Assembly (NCBI RefSeq): GCF_027270315.1
Contig: NZ_CP114413.1
Span: 5,022,001-5,086,000 of the forward strand
Length of the DNA: 64,000 nt
Reading direction: 5' to 3'
Source of the DNA: Streptomyces cinnabarinus
Lineage (GTDB): Bacteria; Actinomycetota; Actinomycetes; Streptomycetales; Streptomycetaceae
Positions 37,717-46,469 of the stretch are shown here, in pieces. Every line of letters starts with the position of its first letter. Position 1 is the stretch's first letter. The notes below the pieces were generated by a model. It did not search any database. It saw only the letters and a program-made list of their open reading frames with translations, and had not been told where the DNA came from. Made by a program: the position numbers and the translations under genes.

Positions 37717-38649
37717 TCAGGTTGCGGGCAACCGATACAGACCACCCGGCAGTGGCTCGACCAGCCCGTCCGAGACCAGTCCGTCCAGCGCGCGAGCGCG
37801 CTGCACCGGCTCGTGCCACACCCGGTCCAGGGCCGTCTGCGGCACGGGCGCGTGGGCCTCCCGCAGTACGGCGAGCAGCTTGCCGCGGACCTGGCGGTCG
37901 GTGCCGGCGTAGGTCTGGCCGCGGCGCGGCGGGCCCTCGTGCTCCGGCTTGCCCGCGAGGCGCCAGGCGCACAGCGCGGCGATCGGACAGCGGTGGCACG
38001 ACTCGTTCTTGGCCGTGCACACCAGCGCGCCCAGCTCCATGGAGGCGGCGGCCCAGCGCGCGGCCGTCGGCTCGTCCGCGGGCAGCAGCGCGCGGGCCAG
38101 CTTGCGCTCGGCGGCGGTGGTGGCGTTCGGCGGGTAGCGCACCCCGGTCACCGCCCGCGCGAACACCCGGCGGACGTTGGTGTCGAGCACCGGATGCCGC
38201 TGCCCGTACGCGAACGAGGCGACCGCCGCCGCGGTGTACTCCCCGATGCCGGGCAGCGCGAGCAACTGCGCGTGATCGGTCGGTACGTCACCGCCGTGCC
38301 GTTCCGTTATCGCCACCGCGGCGCCGTGCAGCCGCAGCGCGCGGCGGGGATAGCCGAGCCGTCCCCAGGCCCGGACGGCCTCGCCGGGTGCCTCCTCGGC
38401 GAGGTCGGCGGGGCGCGGCCAGCGGGCCAGCCACAGCTCGTAGACGGGCAGGACCCGGTTGACCGGGGTCTGCTGGAGCATGAACTCGCTGACCATCACC
38501 CCCCACGGTCCGGCCTGCGGCCGCCGCCAGGGCAGGTCGCGGGCGTGGTCGTCGAACCAGTCGATGACGGGTGCGTGCAGCGGCTCTCCGCGGGACGCCT
38601 CGTCGCCGCGGGGCTCGGGGCGGGCGTCGGACTCTGTGGGCGCAGTCAT
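37717..38649 (-). CDS. mutY: A/G-specific adenine glycosylase
   Basis: The 310-residue base-excision repair enzyme removes adenine mispaired with 8-oxoguanine. Visible are VSEFMLQQTPVNRVLPVYELW, the helix-hairpin-helix LPGIGEYTAAAVASFAYGQ with catalytic Asp in HPVLDTNVRRV, and the 4Fe-4S ligand set CTAKNESCHRCPIAALC (Cys spaced 6-2-5). The C-terminal part after residue 235 is shorter than the NUDIX-like recognition domain of E. coli MutY. Start ATG 38649, upstream TAGGGC. Confidence 0.95.
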   Translation of the reverse strand: MTAPTESDARPEPRGDEASRGEPLHAPVIDWFDDHARDLPWRRPQAGPWGVMVSEFMLQQTPVNRVLPVYELWLARWPRPADLAEEAPGEAVRAWGRLGYPRRALRLHGAAVAITERHGGDVPTDHAQLLALPGIGEYTAAAVASFAYGQRHPVLDTNVRRVFARAVTGVRYPPNATTAAERKLARALLPADEPTAARWAAASMELGALVCTAKNESCHRCPIAALCAWRLAGKPEHEGPPRRGQTYAGTDRQVRGKLLAVLREAHAPVPQTALDRVWHEPVQRARALDGLVSDGLVEPLPGGLYRLPAT

Positions 38650-38944
38650 GGCCCTACCGATCCTGCCATGCGGGGACGGGGGCACGGGGGGACCGCCACC
38701 CCATGGGGGTACGGCATGTGCCCGCGGGTTCGCCGTGGAGCGGACGGGTCCGGGACGGCCGTACCGCCGGGCGGAGTCACCGAGGAGGCTGGCGGCACGA
38801 CCGTCACCCTCACCAACGGACGGGCCCCGGCGCCGAGTTCCCCGCCGGCCGCGGCGGCTCTCCGGGATGATGATCCGGAAAAGATGTGACCCAGGGCGGC
38901 GGGTGGGGCGAGGGAACGCGCCGATCTCTCGTACAGTTTGCGCC

Positions 38945-39766
38945 GTGGGATCTCTGCGCAATCCGGTCGGGCCGCTTCCCTCCACCATCTACTGGCGTCG
39001 GAGGGCCGTACTGCTGTCCGTGGTCGCCCTGTTGGCGCTGCTGATCACCTGGGTGCTCGCCTCCGGCGGCGGGGGCGACAAGAACGGCGCCAACGGGTCC
39101 AACGGCAAGAATCCCGCGCCCTCCACCATCACGCCGGGTCCCTCCGGCTCCGGTCCGGCGATCAGCCAGGCGCCGGGCGGGCGCGACGAGTCGGAGGACG
39201 GCGGCTCGGGGGACTCTTCGGGTTCGGGTTCCGGCGATGGCTCGGGCTCCGGTTCCGGCGACGGGTCCGGGTCCGGATCCGGGTCCGACGGGAGCGCCGG
39301 TGGCGGCTCCGCGGGCGGTACGGGGGTCGGCGCGGGCGACACGCTTCCGGCGGGCTCCTCGCTGCCCAACTGCACCGCAGGCGCGGTGAAGTTGACGGTC
39401 CGCAGCGCCCGCAACACCTACGGCCCCGGTGAGACGCCCACGCTGGAGCTCACCGCGACGAACTCGTCCGGCGGCGACTGCAAGGTCGATCTCGGCCCGA
39501 AGAACGCGGTCCTGACGGTCACTCAGGCCGACAGTGACGAGGACTACTGGTCCTCGGAGCACTGCCCGAAGACGGCGGGCAGCCTGGTCTTCCGGGTGGC
39601 GGCCGACAGCAGCGTCACCTACCCGGTGAAGTGGGACCGCAAGCCGAGCGCCCCCGAGTGCGCCACACCTCCGGCGGGCTCGGCCAAGGCCGGTACCTAC
39701 CTGGTCGAAGCGACCACTCCGGGCTTCGCGAAGGCGCAGACGTCGTTCGTACTGGAGAAGGACTAG
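38945..39766 (+). CDS. Membrane-anchored protein with Gly/Ser linker
   Basis: The 273-residue protein has an N-terminal membrane anchor (about residues 18-40, AVLLSVVALLALLITWVLA), a long repetitive Gly/Ser/Asp-rich linker (about 45-135), then an all-beta extracellular domain with two cysteine pairs (NCTAGAVKLTV, CKVDLGP, HCPKTAG, PECATPP). The GTG at 38945 lies seven nt after TACAGT, a leaderless pattern. I do not recognise the extracellular family; the beta-sandwich with disulfides suggests binding rather than catalysis. Confidence 0.75.
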   Translation: MGSLRNPVGPLPSTIYWRRRAVLLSVVALLALLITWVLASGGGGDKNGANGSNGKNPAPSTITPGPSGSGPAISQAPGGRDESEDGGSGDSSGSGSGDGSGSGSGDGSGSGSGSDGSAGGGSAGGTGVGAGDTLPAGSSLPNCTAGAVKLTVRSARNTYGPGETPTLELTATNSSGGDCKVDLGPKNAVLTVTQADSDEDYWSSEHCPKTAGSLVFRVAADSSVTYPVKWDRKPSAPECATPPAGSAKAGTYLVEATTPGFAKAQTSFVLEKD

Positions 39767-39807
39767 GGCAGGCCCTAGGGGCAGGGCGCACCCGAAAGCG
39801 GCGCCGG

Positions 39808-40932
39808 CTAGACGTACCGCTCCAGAATCGAGGACTCCGCCAGTCGCGACAGGCCCTCGCGGACGCTCCGCGCCCGGGCCTCGCCGACCCCGTCCACCGT
39901 CTGGAGATCGTCCACGCTCGCGGCGAGCAGCTTCTGCAGCCCCCCGAAGTGCTCCACCAGCCGGTCGATGATGGCCCCGGGCAGCCGCGGCACCTTCGCC
40001 AGCAGCCGGAACCCGCGCGGCGACACCGCGGAGTCCAGCGCCTCAGGAGACCCGGTGTACCCCAACGCCCGCGCCACGGTCGGCAGTTCCAGCAGCTCCG
40101 CATGGCTCAGCGCGTCCAGCTCGTACAGCGCCTCGTCGACCGTACGGGACCGCTTCGCCGTCGGCTCGGGCACATAGTCCCGTACGACCAGCTCCCGCTC
40201 GGGCTCGACGCCCGCGATCAGCTCGTCCAGCTGCAGCGCGAGCAGCCGCCCGTCGGTGCCCAGCTCCACCACGTACTCGGCGATCTCGGTGGCGATCCGC
40301 CGGACCATCTCAAGACGCTGCGCCACCGCGGAGACGTCCCGGACCGTCACCAGGTCCTCGATCTCCAGCGCCGACAGCGTCCCCGCGACCTCGTCCAGCC
40401 GGAGCTTGTACCGCTCCAGGGTCGCGAGGGCCTGGTTCGCGCGGGAGAGGATCGCGGCCGAGTCCTCCAGGACACGGCGCTGACCGTCGACGTACAGCGC
40501 GATCAGCCGCATCGACTGGGACACCGAGACGACCGGGAACCCGACCTGCTTGCTGACCCGGTCCGCCGTACGGTGCCGGGTGCCCGTCTCCTCCGTGGGG
40601 ATCGTCGGATCCGGCACCAGCTGCACGCCCGCGCGCAGGATCTTCGACAGGTCCGAGGAGACCACGATGCCGCCGTCGAGCTTGCACAGCTCCCGCAGCC
40701 GGGTCGCCGAGAACTCGACGTCCAGGACGAATCCGCCCGTGCACATGGCCTCGACGGTCCTGTCGGAGCCCAGCACGATGAGTCCTCCGGTGTTGCCGCG
40801 GAGGATCCGCTCAAGGCCGTCGCGCAGGGCCGTGCCGGGTGCCACGGCGCTCAGTGAGGCGCGCATCAGGCCATCGGCACCGGAGCTCCCACCGGACTTT
40901 CCGGGAGCTGCTGCCCGGTCGTTGGCTGCCAC
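39808..40932 (-). CDS. disA: DNA integrity scanning diadenylate cyclase DisA
   Basis: DisA makes c-di-AMP and senses branched DNA. The 374-residue protein has the DAC domain (residues about 20-160) with the catalytic Asp86 in LDGGIVVSSDL (here D-G-G rather than the usual D-G-A) and Arg119-His120-Arg121 of the RHR motif, then a helical spine and a C-terminal HhH domain (ASVDDLQTVDGVGEARARSVREGL). The GTG at 40932 has GGAGGAG 4-5 nt before it, and puts the catalytic Asp at residue 86, the number I recall for S. venezuelae DisA. It lies 81 nt after radA, the usual partner. Confidence 0.95.
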   Translation of the reverse strand: MAANDRAAAPGKSGGSSGADGLMRASLSAVAPGTALRDGLERILRGNTGGLIVLGSDRTVEAMCTGGFVLDVEFSATRLRELCKLDGGIVVSSDLSKILRAGVQLVPDPTIPTEETGTRHRTADRVSKQVGFPVVSVSQSMRLIALYVDGQRRVLEDSAAILSRANQALATLERYKLRLDEVAGTLSALEIEDLVTVRDVSAVAQRLEMVRRIATEIAEYVVELGTDGRLLALQLDELIAGVEPERELVVRDYVPEPTAKRSRTVDEALYELDALSHAELLELPTVARALGYTGSPEALDSAVSPRGFRLLAKVPRLPGAIIDRLVEHFGGLQKLLAASVDDLQTVDGVGEARARSVREGLSRLAESSILERYV

Positions 40933-41013
40933 TGCACTCCTCCGGTCGCAGGTTCTGGGGCGCTCCCGTTTCGCACACTCGGTTCGTACGGACGGGCGAG
41001 ACCAGGGCAAAGT

Positions 41014-42423
41014 CTACCGGCGCTCCTCCTCGTCCCGTGGGGCCTCTCGGCGACGCGAGCGCGGAAGGACCCGGAGAGCGTCCCCTATGTCCGCGACTTC
41101 CAGCACCTTCATACCGGAAGGGATCTTGCCCGGGTCGCCCGGAACGAGGGCGTGGGTGAAGCCCAGGCGGTGTGCCTCGGCGAGCCGTCGCTGCACGCCC
41201 GTGACCCGTCTGACCTCGCCCGCGAGGCCCACCTCGCCGATCGCGACGAGGTTCTTCGGCAGCGGGGTGTCGCTGGCGGCGCTGGCCAGCGCGAGGGCGA
41301 TGGCGAGGTCCGCCGCGGGCTCGGAGAGCTTCACTCCGCCGACCGTCGCGGAGTAGATGTCCCGCTTGCCGAGCGCGCTGATCCGGCCCCGCTGCTCCAG
41401 GACCGCGAGCATCATCGAGACCCGGGAGGTCTCCAGACCGGAGGTGGTGCGGCGCGGGGAGGGGATCTGCGAGTCGACGGTGAGCGCCTGCACTTCGGCG
41501 ACGAGCGGGCGGCGGCCCTCCAGGGTGACCGTCAGACAGGTGCCGGGGACCGGTTCGTCACGACGGGTCAGGAAAAGTCCGCTTGGGTCGGCGAGGCCCG
41601 TGATGCCCTCGTCGTGCAGTTCGAAGCAGCCGACCTCGTCGGTGGCGCCGTAGCGGTTCTTGACGCCGCGCACCAGGCGCAGGCGCGCGTGCCGGTCGCC
41701 CTCGAAGTGCAGGACGACGTCCACGAGGTGCTCCAGCAGGCGGGGGCCCGCGATGGCGCCGTCCTTGGTGACATGGCCCACGAGCAGCGTGGACATCCCG
41801 CGGTCCTTGGAGGCTCGGATCAGCGCGCCCGCGACCTCCCGCACCTGGGCCATGCCGCCGGGGGCGCCGTCGATCTCCGGGGAGGCGACCGTCTGCACGG
41901 AGTCCAGGATCAGCAGGGACGGCTTGACCGCGTCCAAGTGGCCGAGCACGGCGGCCAGATCCGTCTCGGCGGCGAGGTACAGATGATCGTCGAGTGCCTT
42001 GATGCGGTCGGCGCGCAGCCGCACCTGGCTCGCCGACTCCTCGCCGGTGACATAGAGGGTGGGGTGCTCGTCACTGGCCGACTTGGCGGCGACGTCCAGC
42101 AGCAGGGTGGACTTGCCGACGCCGGGCTCGCCCGCGAGCAGCACCACGGCGCCGGGCACCAGACCGCCGCCGAGGACGCGGTCCAGCTCGGGCACGCCGG
42201 TGGGGCGGGCGGTGGCCTGCCGCCCGTCGACCTGGCCGATGGGCAGCGCGGAGGTCGTGACGCGCCCCGGAGCCGTGGTACGGACCGCGGGCGCGCCGTA
42301 CTCGTCGATCGTCCCCCAGGCCTGGCACTCGGGGCAGCGACCGAGCCATTTGGCCGTCTGCCAGCCGCACTCGGTGCAGCGGTAGGACGGACGCTCCTTG
42401 GCGGTCTTCGTACGGGCAGCCAT
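41014..42423 (-). CDS. radA: DNA repair protein RadA
   Basis: The 469-residue RecA-like helicase has an N-terminal zinc finger (CTECGWQTAKWLGRCPEC), Walker A GEPGVGKSTLL, the RadA-specific KNRYG motif and a C-terminal Lon-type peptidase-like domain (SATVGGVKLSEPAADLAIALA ... EVGLAGEVRRV). It promotes branch migration in recombination and repair and commonly binds DisA. The ATG at 42423 lies seven nt after TAACGT, a leaderless pattern. Confidence 0.95.
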   Translation of the reverse strand: MAARTKTAKERPSYRCTECGWQTAKWLGRCPECQAWGTIDEYGAPAVRTTAPGRVTTSALPIGQVDGRQATARPTGVPELDRVLGGGLVPGAVVLLAGEPGVGKSTLLLDVAAKSASDEHPTLYVTGEESASQVRLRADRIKALDDHLYLAAETDLAAVLGHLDAVKPSLLILDSVQTVASPEIDGAPGGMAQVREVAGALIRASKDRGMSTLLVGHVTKDGAIAGPRLLEHLVDVVLHFEGDRHARLRLVRGVKNRYGATDEVGCFELHDEGITGLADPSGLFLTRRDEPVPGTCLTVTLEGRRPLVAEVQALTVDSQIPSPRRTTSGLETSRVSMMLAVLEQRGRISALGKRDIYSATVGGVKLSEPAADLAIALALASAASDTPLPKNLVAIGEVGLAGEVRRVTGVQRRLAEAHRLGFTHALVPGDPGKIPSGMKVLEVADIGDALRVLPRSRRREAPRDEEERR

Positions 42424-42607
42424 GACCGAAACGTTAACCGCCCCCACTGACAACGCCCGCGCACCCGTCGCGAACCAGCCACGCCGACAGGGAACAGGCC
42501 ACGGAACGAGGTGCTCCTGTCCCCTTATGAGGGATCGTTTCACCCGTACGAATTAAATGTGCTCAAGGTGGGAGAAGGCGCCTCCCCGACGCGCCTACGG
42601 TCCACGG

Positions 42608-44368
42608 ATGACGAGCAGCCGTCCGGAGACCTCCACCCGCACCACCGGCGCACACCGAGCGCACCGAGAGGCGCGCGACCGAGGCGCGGCGCGCACCCTG
42701 GCGCAGCGCCCGCCCGCGCGCTACGAGCCGTACCTGGACGGCCTGTTCACCTACTGCCTCTCCGTGCTGTGCGACCACGACGCCGCGACCGCCGCCCTCG
42801 GCGATGTCCTCGCCCTGGCCGAGCGCCGCGGTCAGCGCGTCCCGGAGTCCGCCGCCGACCGCCGCGCCTGGCTGTACGCCCTCGCCCGCTGGTCCTGTCT
42901 GCGCAAGCTCGCCGAGGCCAAGCAGAAACGTCAGGGCACCCACGCCGCAGGCCGCCACGGCAGCCACCGGCCGCCCGCCGCCCCGCCCGTCTCCGAGCGG
43001 GCCCAGGAGGAGCGCAGGCGGCAACTCGCCCTGCTCGCCTGGCCGGAGGCGGCCGGCACCACCCCCGAACAGCGCGAGGCGCTCGAACTCGCCGTACGCC
43101 ACCATCTCGCCGCCCACGAGGTCGCCGCCGTCCTCGGCACCGACCCTGTCGCCGCCCGCGAACTCCTCGCCTCCGCCGCCTGCGAGGTGGAGCGCACCCG
43201 CGCGGCCCTCGCCGTGGTGGAGACCGGCACCTGCCCGAGCGTCGCCCGTCTCACCGGAGACAACCGGCTCGTCCTGTCCACCGCCCTGCGCCGCGAGCTG
43301 GTCCGCCATGTCGACGACTGCCCCCGCTGCCGCCGCACCGCCGAGCGCGCGGTCCCCGGCCGCTGGCCCGGCGCCAGCGTCACCCCCGCCGAGCTGCCCG
43401 TCCTGGAGGCGCCCCGCGCGGCCCTGCACATCGCCATGGCGCACGTCCCACGCGCGCGGGGCACCGCGCCCCGGTTCGACCGGCGCGGCTTCCCCATGGA
43501 CCCCAAGGACCGGGCCGCCCGCCGGGACCGTCTGCGCGCGCGTGCCGTCACCACGACCGTCGTGGCCACCGTCGTCGCCGCCCCCGTGCTCGCTCTGTGG
43601 GCCGCCTATCGCGGGACACCCACCGGTGAGGGCGTCTCGGGCCGCGCGGCCAGCGCGAGCGAGGCGGAGGGCCCGGACGCCCTCGACGGCGAGGCGGCGG
43701 GCGGCTACGAGAACGCGGGCAACGCCAGCCCCGGCGGCCGCCACGCCAAGGGCGCCGGACCCGATGTCACCGTCGAGGTCATCAGCGTCACCGGCGCCGG
43801 GAAGAAGGGCGCGGGACAGCTCGACGTCACGGCCGACACCAGCGGCGACACCACCCTCATCACCCTCACCGCCACCGGCGACGCACCCGTGCGCTGGTCC
43901 GCCGCCACCGGCGCGTCCTGGCTGTACCTGAGCCGTTCGTCGGGAACCCTCGCGCCCGGCGAGTCGTTCACGATCAAGGTGTACGTCGATCCGCTGCGGG
44001 AGCCGTCCGGGTACTGGACCGCGCGGGTCGCCGTGTCGCCCGCCGGAGCCGTCGTCCGCATCGAGGGCTACGGCAGCGCGCCGAGCCCCTCCGCCCCGGG
44101 AACCGGCCCCGGCAGCCCCGATCCGACGCCCACCGGCCCCACGCCGAGCGACCCGCCCCCGACGACGCCCGGTCCCACGCCCACCGATCCGGAACCGACG
44201 CCCACCGATCCGGCGCCGACCGACCCCACGCCGACGGATCCGCCGCCCTCGTCCTCCGATCCGGATCCGCCGCCGTCCGGGACGGGAGAACCGACGGATC
44301 CGGGAGGCTCGTCACAGCCGTCACCACCACCGAGCAACAGCGGCGACCCGAGCCCCTCCCAGTCCTAG
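42608..44368 (+). CDS. Sigma-like/zinc-finger/TM/BACON-domain fusion protein
   Basis: The 586-residue protein combines an N-terminal segment like ECF sigma regions 2 and 4 (RYEPYLDGLFTYCLSVL, AWLYALARWSC; EALELAVRHHLAAHEVAAVLG), a short Cys pair HVDDCPRC near residue 235 as in anti-sigma zinc fingers, one membrane helix (about 315-335), a BACON domain (about 415-490; WLYLSRSSGTLAPGESFTI) and a Thr/Pro/Asp repeat tail (about 490-586). The mix of cytoplasmic sigma-like and outside carbohydrate- or mucin-binding-like parts is unusual. The ATG at 42608 is chosen because reading upstream is not conserved-looking; divergent from radA. Confidence 0.75.
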   Translation: MTSSRPETSTRTTGAHRAHREARDRGAARTLAQRPPARYEPYLDGLFTYCLSVLCDHDAATAALGDVLALAERRGQRVPESAADRRAWLYALARWSCLRKLAEAKQKRQGTHAAGRHGSHRPPAAPPVSERAQEERRRQLALLAWPEAAGTTPEQREALELAVRHHLAAHEVAAVLGTDPVAARELLASAACEVERTRAALAVVETGTCPSVARLTGDNRLVLSTALRRELVRHVDDCPRCRRTAERAVPGRWPGASVTPAELPVLEAPRAALHIAMAHVPRARGTAPRFDRRGFPMDPKDRAARRDRLRARAVTTTVVATVVAAPVLALWAAYRGTPTGEGVSGRAASASEAEGPDALDGEAAGGYENAGNASPGGRHAKGAGPDVTVEVISVTGAGKKGAGQLDVTADTSGDTTLITLTATGDAPVRWSAATGASWLYLSRSSGTLAPGESFTIKVYVDPLREPSGYWTARVAVSPAGAVVRIEGYGSAPSPSAPGTGPGSPDPTPTGPTPSDPPPTTPGPTPTDPEPTPTDPAPTDPTPTDPPPSSSDPDPPPSGTGEPTDPGGSSQPSPPPSNSGDPSPSQS

Positions 44369-44369
44369 A

Positions 44370-44458
44370 GCCTGTCGTTTGGACCAGTCCGGCGTCGCGG
44401 GGTCTGGGGCCAGCCGGACGGCACCCTTCCTGCAGCCGGCCTGATCCAAACGACAGGC
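44370..44458. repeat. MITE-like 89-bp inverted-repeat element
   Basis: The left end (44370-44393, starting GCCTGTCGTTTGG) and right end (44435-44458, ending CCAAACGACAGGC) match as 24-nt inverted repeats at 22 positions. It starts one nt after the BACON gene stop and lies before a convergent gene. No clear target duplication is seen, so a terminator-like remnant or a MITE are both possible. Confidence 0.55.
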
Positions 44459-44475
44459 CCGCGCTACCCGTGCCG

Positions 44476-45327
44476 TCAGCCCACCGGGTCCGCGGGATGC
44501 GGTGCCACCAGCGGCAGCTGTGAGGCCAGGCGCTGCTCGCACAGTTCGACCAGGCGGTCGTAGCCGGCCTTGCCCATCAGCTCGGTCAGCTCCGCGCGGT
44601 AGGAGACGTACACCGGGTCTCCGGCGCCGTGTGCCGAGGTCGCAGAGGTGCACCACCAGTGCAGGTCATGGCCGCCCGGGCCCCAGCCGCGGCGGTCGTA
44701 CTCGCCGATCGACACCTGGAGCACGCGCGTGTCGTCGGGCCGGTCGATCCAGTCGTAGGTCCGCCGGACCGGAAGCTGCCAGCAGACGTCCGGCTTCGTC
44801 TCCAGCGGCTCCTTGCCCTCCTTGAGGGCGAGGATGTGCAGCGAGCAGCCCGCGCCACCGGCGAAGCCGGGGCGGTTCTGGAAGATGCACGAGCCCTGGT
44901 AGGGGCGGGTCTGGCGCTCGCCGTCCTCGTCCGTGGAGACCCAGCCGGACTCCATGCCCACGTCATGGTGCTGCCAGATCTCCGGCGTGAGCCTCGCCAC
45001 GTGCTCGGCGACCCGCTTCTCGTCGTCCTCGTCGGAGAAGTGGGCGCCCAGGGTGCAGCAGCCGTCGTCCGCGCGACCTGCTTGGATGCCCTGGCAGCCG
45101 CTGCCGAAGATGCAGTTCCAACGAGAGGTCAGCCATGTCAGATCGCACCGGAAGATCTGCTCGTCGTCTGCCGGATCGGGGAACTCCACCCACGCGCGTG
45201 CGAAGTCCAGGCCCTGCTCGTCCGCTGCCGAGGCCTTCTGCTTCGCCTTCTTCGATGGCTTCACCTGCGAAGAGCCGCCGGATGATTTGGCCACCTTCGG
45301 GTCCTTCGCCTTTTTCGTCTTTGGCAC
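44476..45327 (-). CDS. Cysteine-rich conserved hypothetical protein
   Basis: The 283-residue protein has a Lys-rich N-terminus (MPKTKKAKDPKVAKSSGGSS) and cysteines clustered in RWNCIFGSGCQGI, DDGCCTLGAHF, GSCIF, AGCSLH and DVCWQL, like metal-binding YkgJ/DUF3109-type proteins, though the family is not certain. No membrane segment. Its 3' end is close to the inverted-repeat element. Divergent from the Ppx/GppA gene. A metal cluster or zinc-binding role is inferred. Confidence 0.6.
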   Translation of the reverse strand: MPKTKKAKDPKVAKSSGGSSQVKPSKKAKQKASAADEQGLDFARAWVEFPDPADDEQIFRCDLTWLTSRWNCIFGSGCQGIQAGRADDGCCTLGAHFSDEDDEKRVAEHVARLTPEIWQHHDVGMESGWVSTDEDGERQTRPYQGSCIFQNRPGFAGGAGCSLHILALKEGKEPLETKPDVCWQLPVRRTYDWIDRPDDTRVLQVSIGEYDRRGWGPGGHDLHWWCTSATSAHGAGDPVYVSYRAELTELMGKAGYDRLVELCEQRLASQLPLVAPHPADPVG

Positions 45328-45410
45328 GCGTCCAGGGTAAGTCGCCCGGGACCCCGGCCGGGACCGCTCCGGGGGAGGTGGATGGCCCGGCTGGCAGTAG
45401 CGTTCCGTAC

Positions 45411-46343
45411 ATGAGACTCGGTGTCCTCGACGTGGGATCTAACACGGTGCATCTCCTGGTGGTGGATGCGCACCCGGGCGCGCGACCGCTGCCCGCGCAC
45501 TCGCACAAGGCGGATCTGCGCCTTGCCCAACTGCTCGACGAGAGCGGAGCGATCGGTCCCGACGGGGTCGACAAGCTGATCTCGGTCGTCCAGGAGGCGC
45601 TGCAGGCCGCCGAGGACAAGGGCGTGGAGGACCTGCTGCCCTTCGCGACCTCCGCGGTGCGGGAGGCGAGCAACGCGGACGACGTCCTCGCCCGCGTGAA
45701 GGCGGAGACGGGGGTCGAGCTCACGGTGCTGACCGGCGCCGAGGAGGCCCGGCTGACGTTCCTCGCCGTGCGCCGCTGGTTCGGCTGGTCGGCCGGGAAG
45801 CTGCTGGTGCTGGACATCGGCGGCGGCTCCCTGGAGATCGCCTACGGAATCGACGAGGAGCCGGACGCGGCGGTGTCGCTGCCGCTGGGCGCGGGGCGGC
45901 TGACCGCCGGGTGGCTGCCGGCCGATCCGCCCGACCCCGAGGACATCCGCGCACTGCGTCGGCACGTCCGCGCCCAGATCGCCCGGACGGTCGGTGAGTT
46001 CAGCCGCTTCGGGCGCCCCGATCATGTCGTGGCCACGTCGAAGACGTTCAAGCAGCTCGCCCGGATCGCCGGTGCGGCGCGCTCCGCCGAGGGCCTGTAC
46101 GTCCAGCGCGATCTCAAGCGGGAGTCCCTGGAGGCCTGGGTGCCGCAGCTCGCCGGGATGACCGGGGCGCAGCGCGCCGAACTCCCCGGCGTCTCGGAGG
46201 GACGCGCGGGGCAGCTGCTGGCGGGCGCGCTGGTCGCGGAGGGCGCGATGGACCTGTTCGGCGTGGAGACGCTGGAGATCTGCCCGTGGGCCCTGCGCGA
46301 GGGCGTGATCCTGCGGCGACTGGACCATATGCCCACGGTGTGA
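45411..46343 (+). CDS. Ppx/GppA-family phosphatase
   Basis: The 310-residue ASKHA-fold enzyme (exopolyphosphatase or guanosine pentaphosphate phosphohydrolase class) shows MRLGVLDVGSNTVHLLVVD, LTGAEEARLTFL, VLDIGGGSLEIAYG and ATSKTFKQLARIAGA. At this length it is the short actinobacterial form with no C-terminal HD domain. The ATG is seven nt after TAGCGT (leaderless pattern). Its position before an isomerase and TetR gene suggests no obvious operon partner. Confidence 0.9.
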   Translation: MRLGVLDVGSNTVHLLVVDAHPGARPLPAHSHKADLRLAQLLDESGAIGPDGVDKLISVVQEALQAAEDKGVEDLLPFATSAVREASNADDVLARVKAETGVELTVLTGAEEARLTFLAVRRWFGWSAGKLLVLDIGGGSLEIAYGIDEEPDAAVSLPLGAGRLTAGWLPADPPDPEDIRALRRHVRAQIARTVGEFSRFGRPDHVVATSKTFKQLARIAGAARSAEGLYVQRDLKRESLEAWVPQLAGMTGAQRAELPGVSEGRAGQLLAGALVAEGAMDLFGVETLEICPWALREGVILRRLDHMPTV

Positions 46344-46469
46344 GGGGAGGCGTCCGCCGGGGGCGTCCTCCTCGAACGCCTCCGCCGCGCCGGCCGGTCT
46401 CTGTGCCCTGGGTCTCCCGCGGCGGCATCGGAGCCCCGGTGCCCAGGTGGGCCCCGTACGCTGTCCCTC

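Noticed and set aside
38715..38889. Small plus-strand reading between mutY and the anchored protein
   Set aside because: About 58 codons, no clear ribosome site and biased composition; not supported beyond chance.
39180..39320. Gly-Ser-Asp tandem DNA repeats as a possible CRISPR or minisatellite
   Set aside because: In frame low-complexity coding repeats with no constant spacer.
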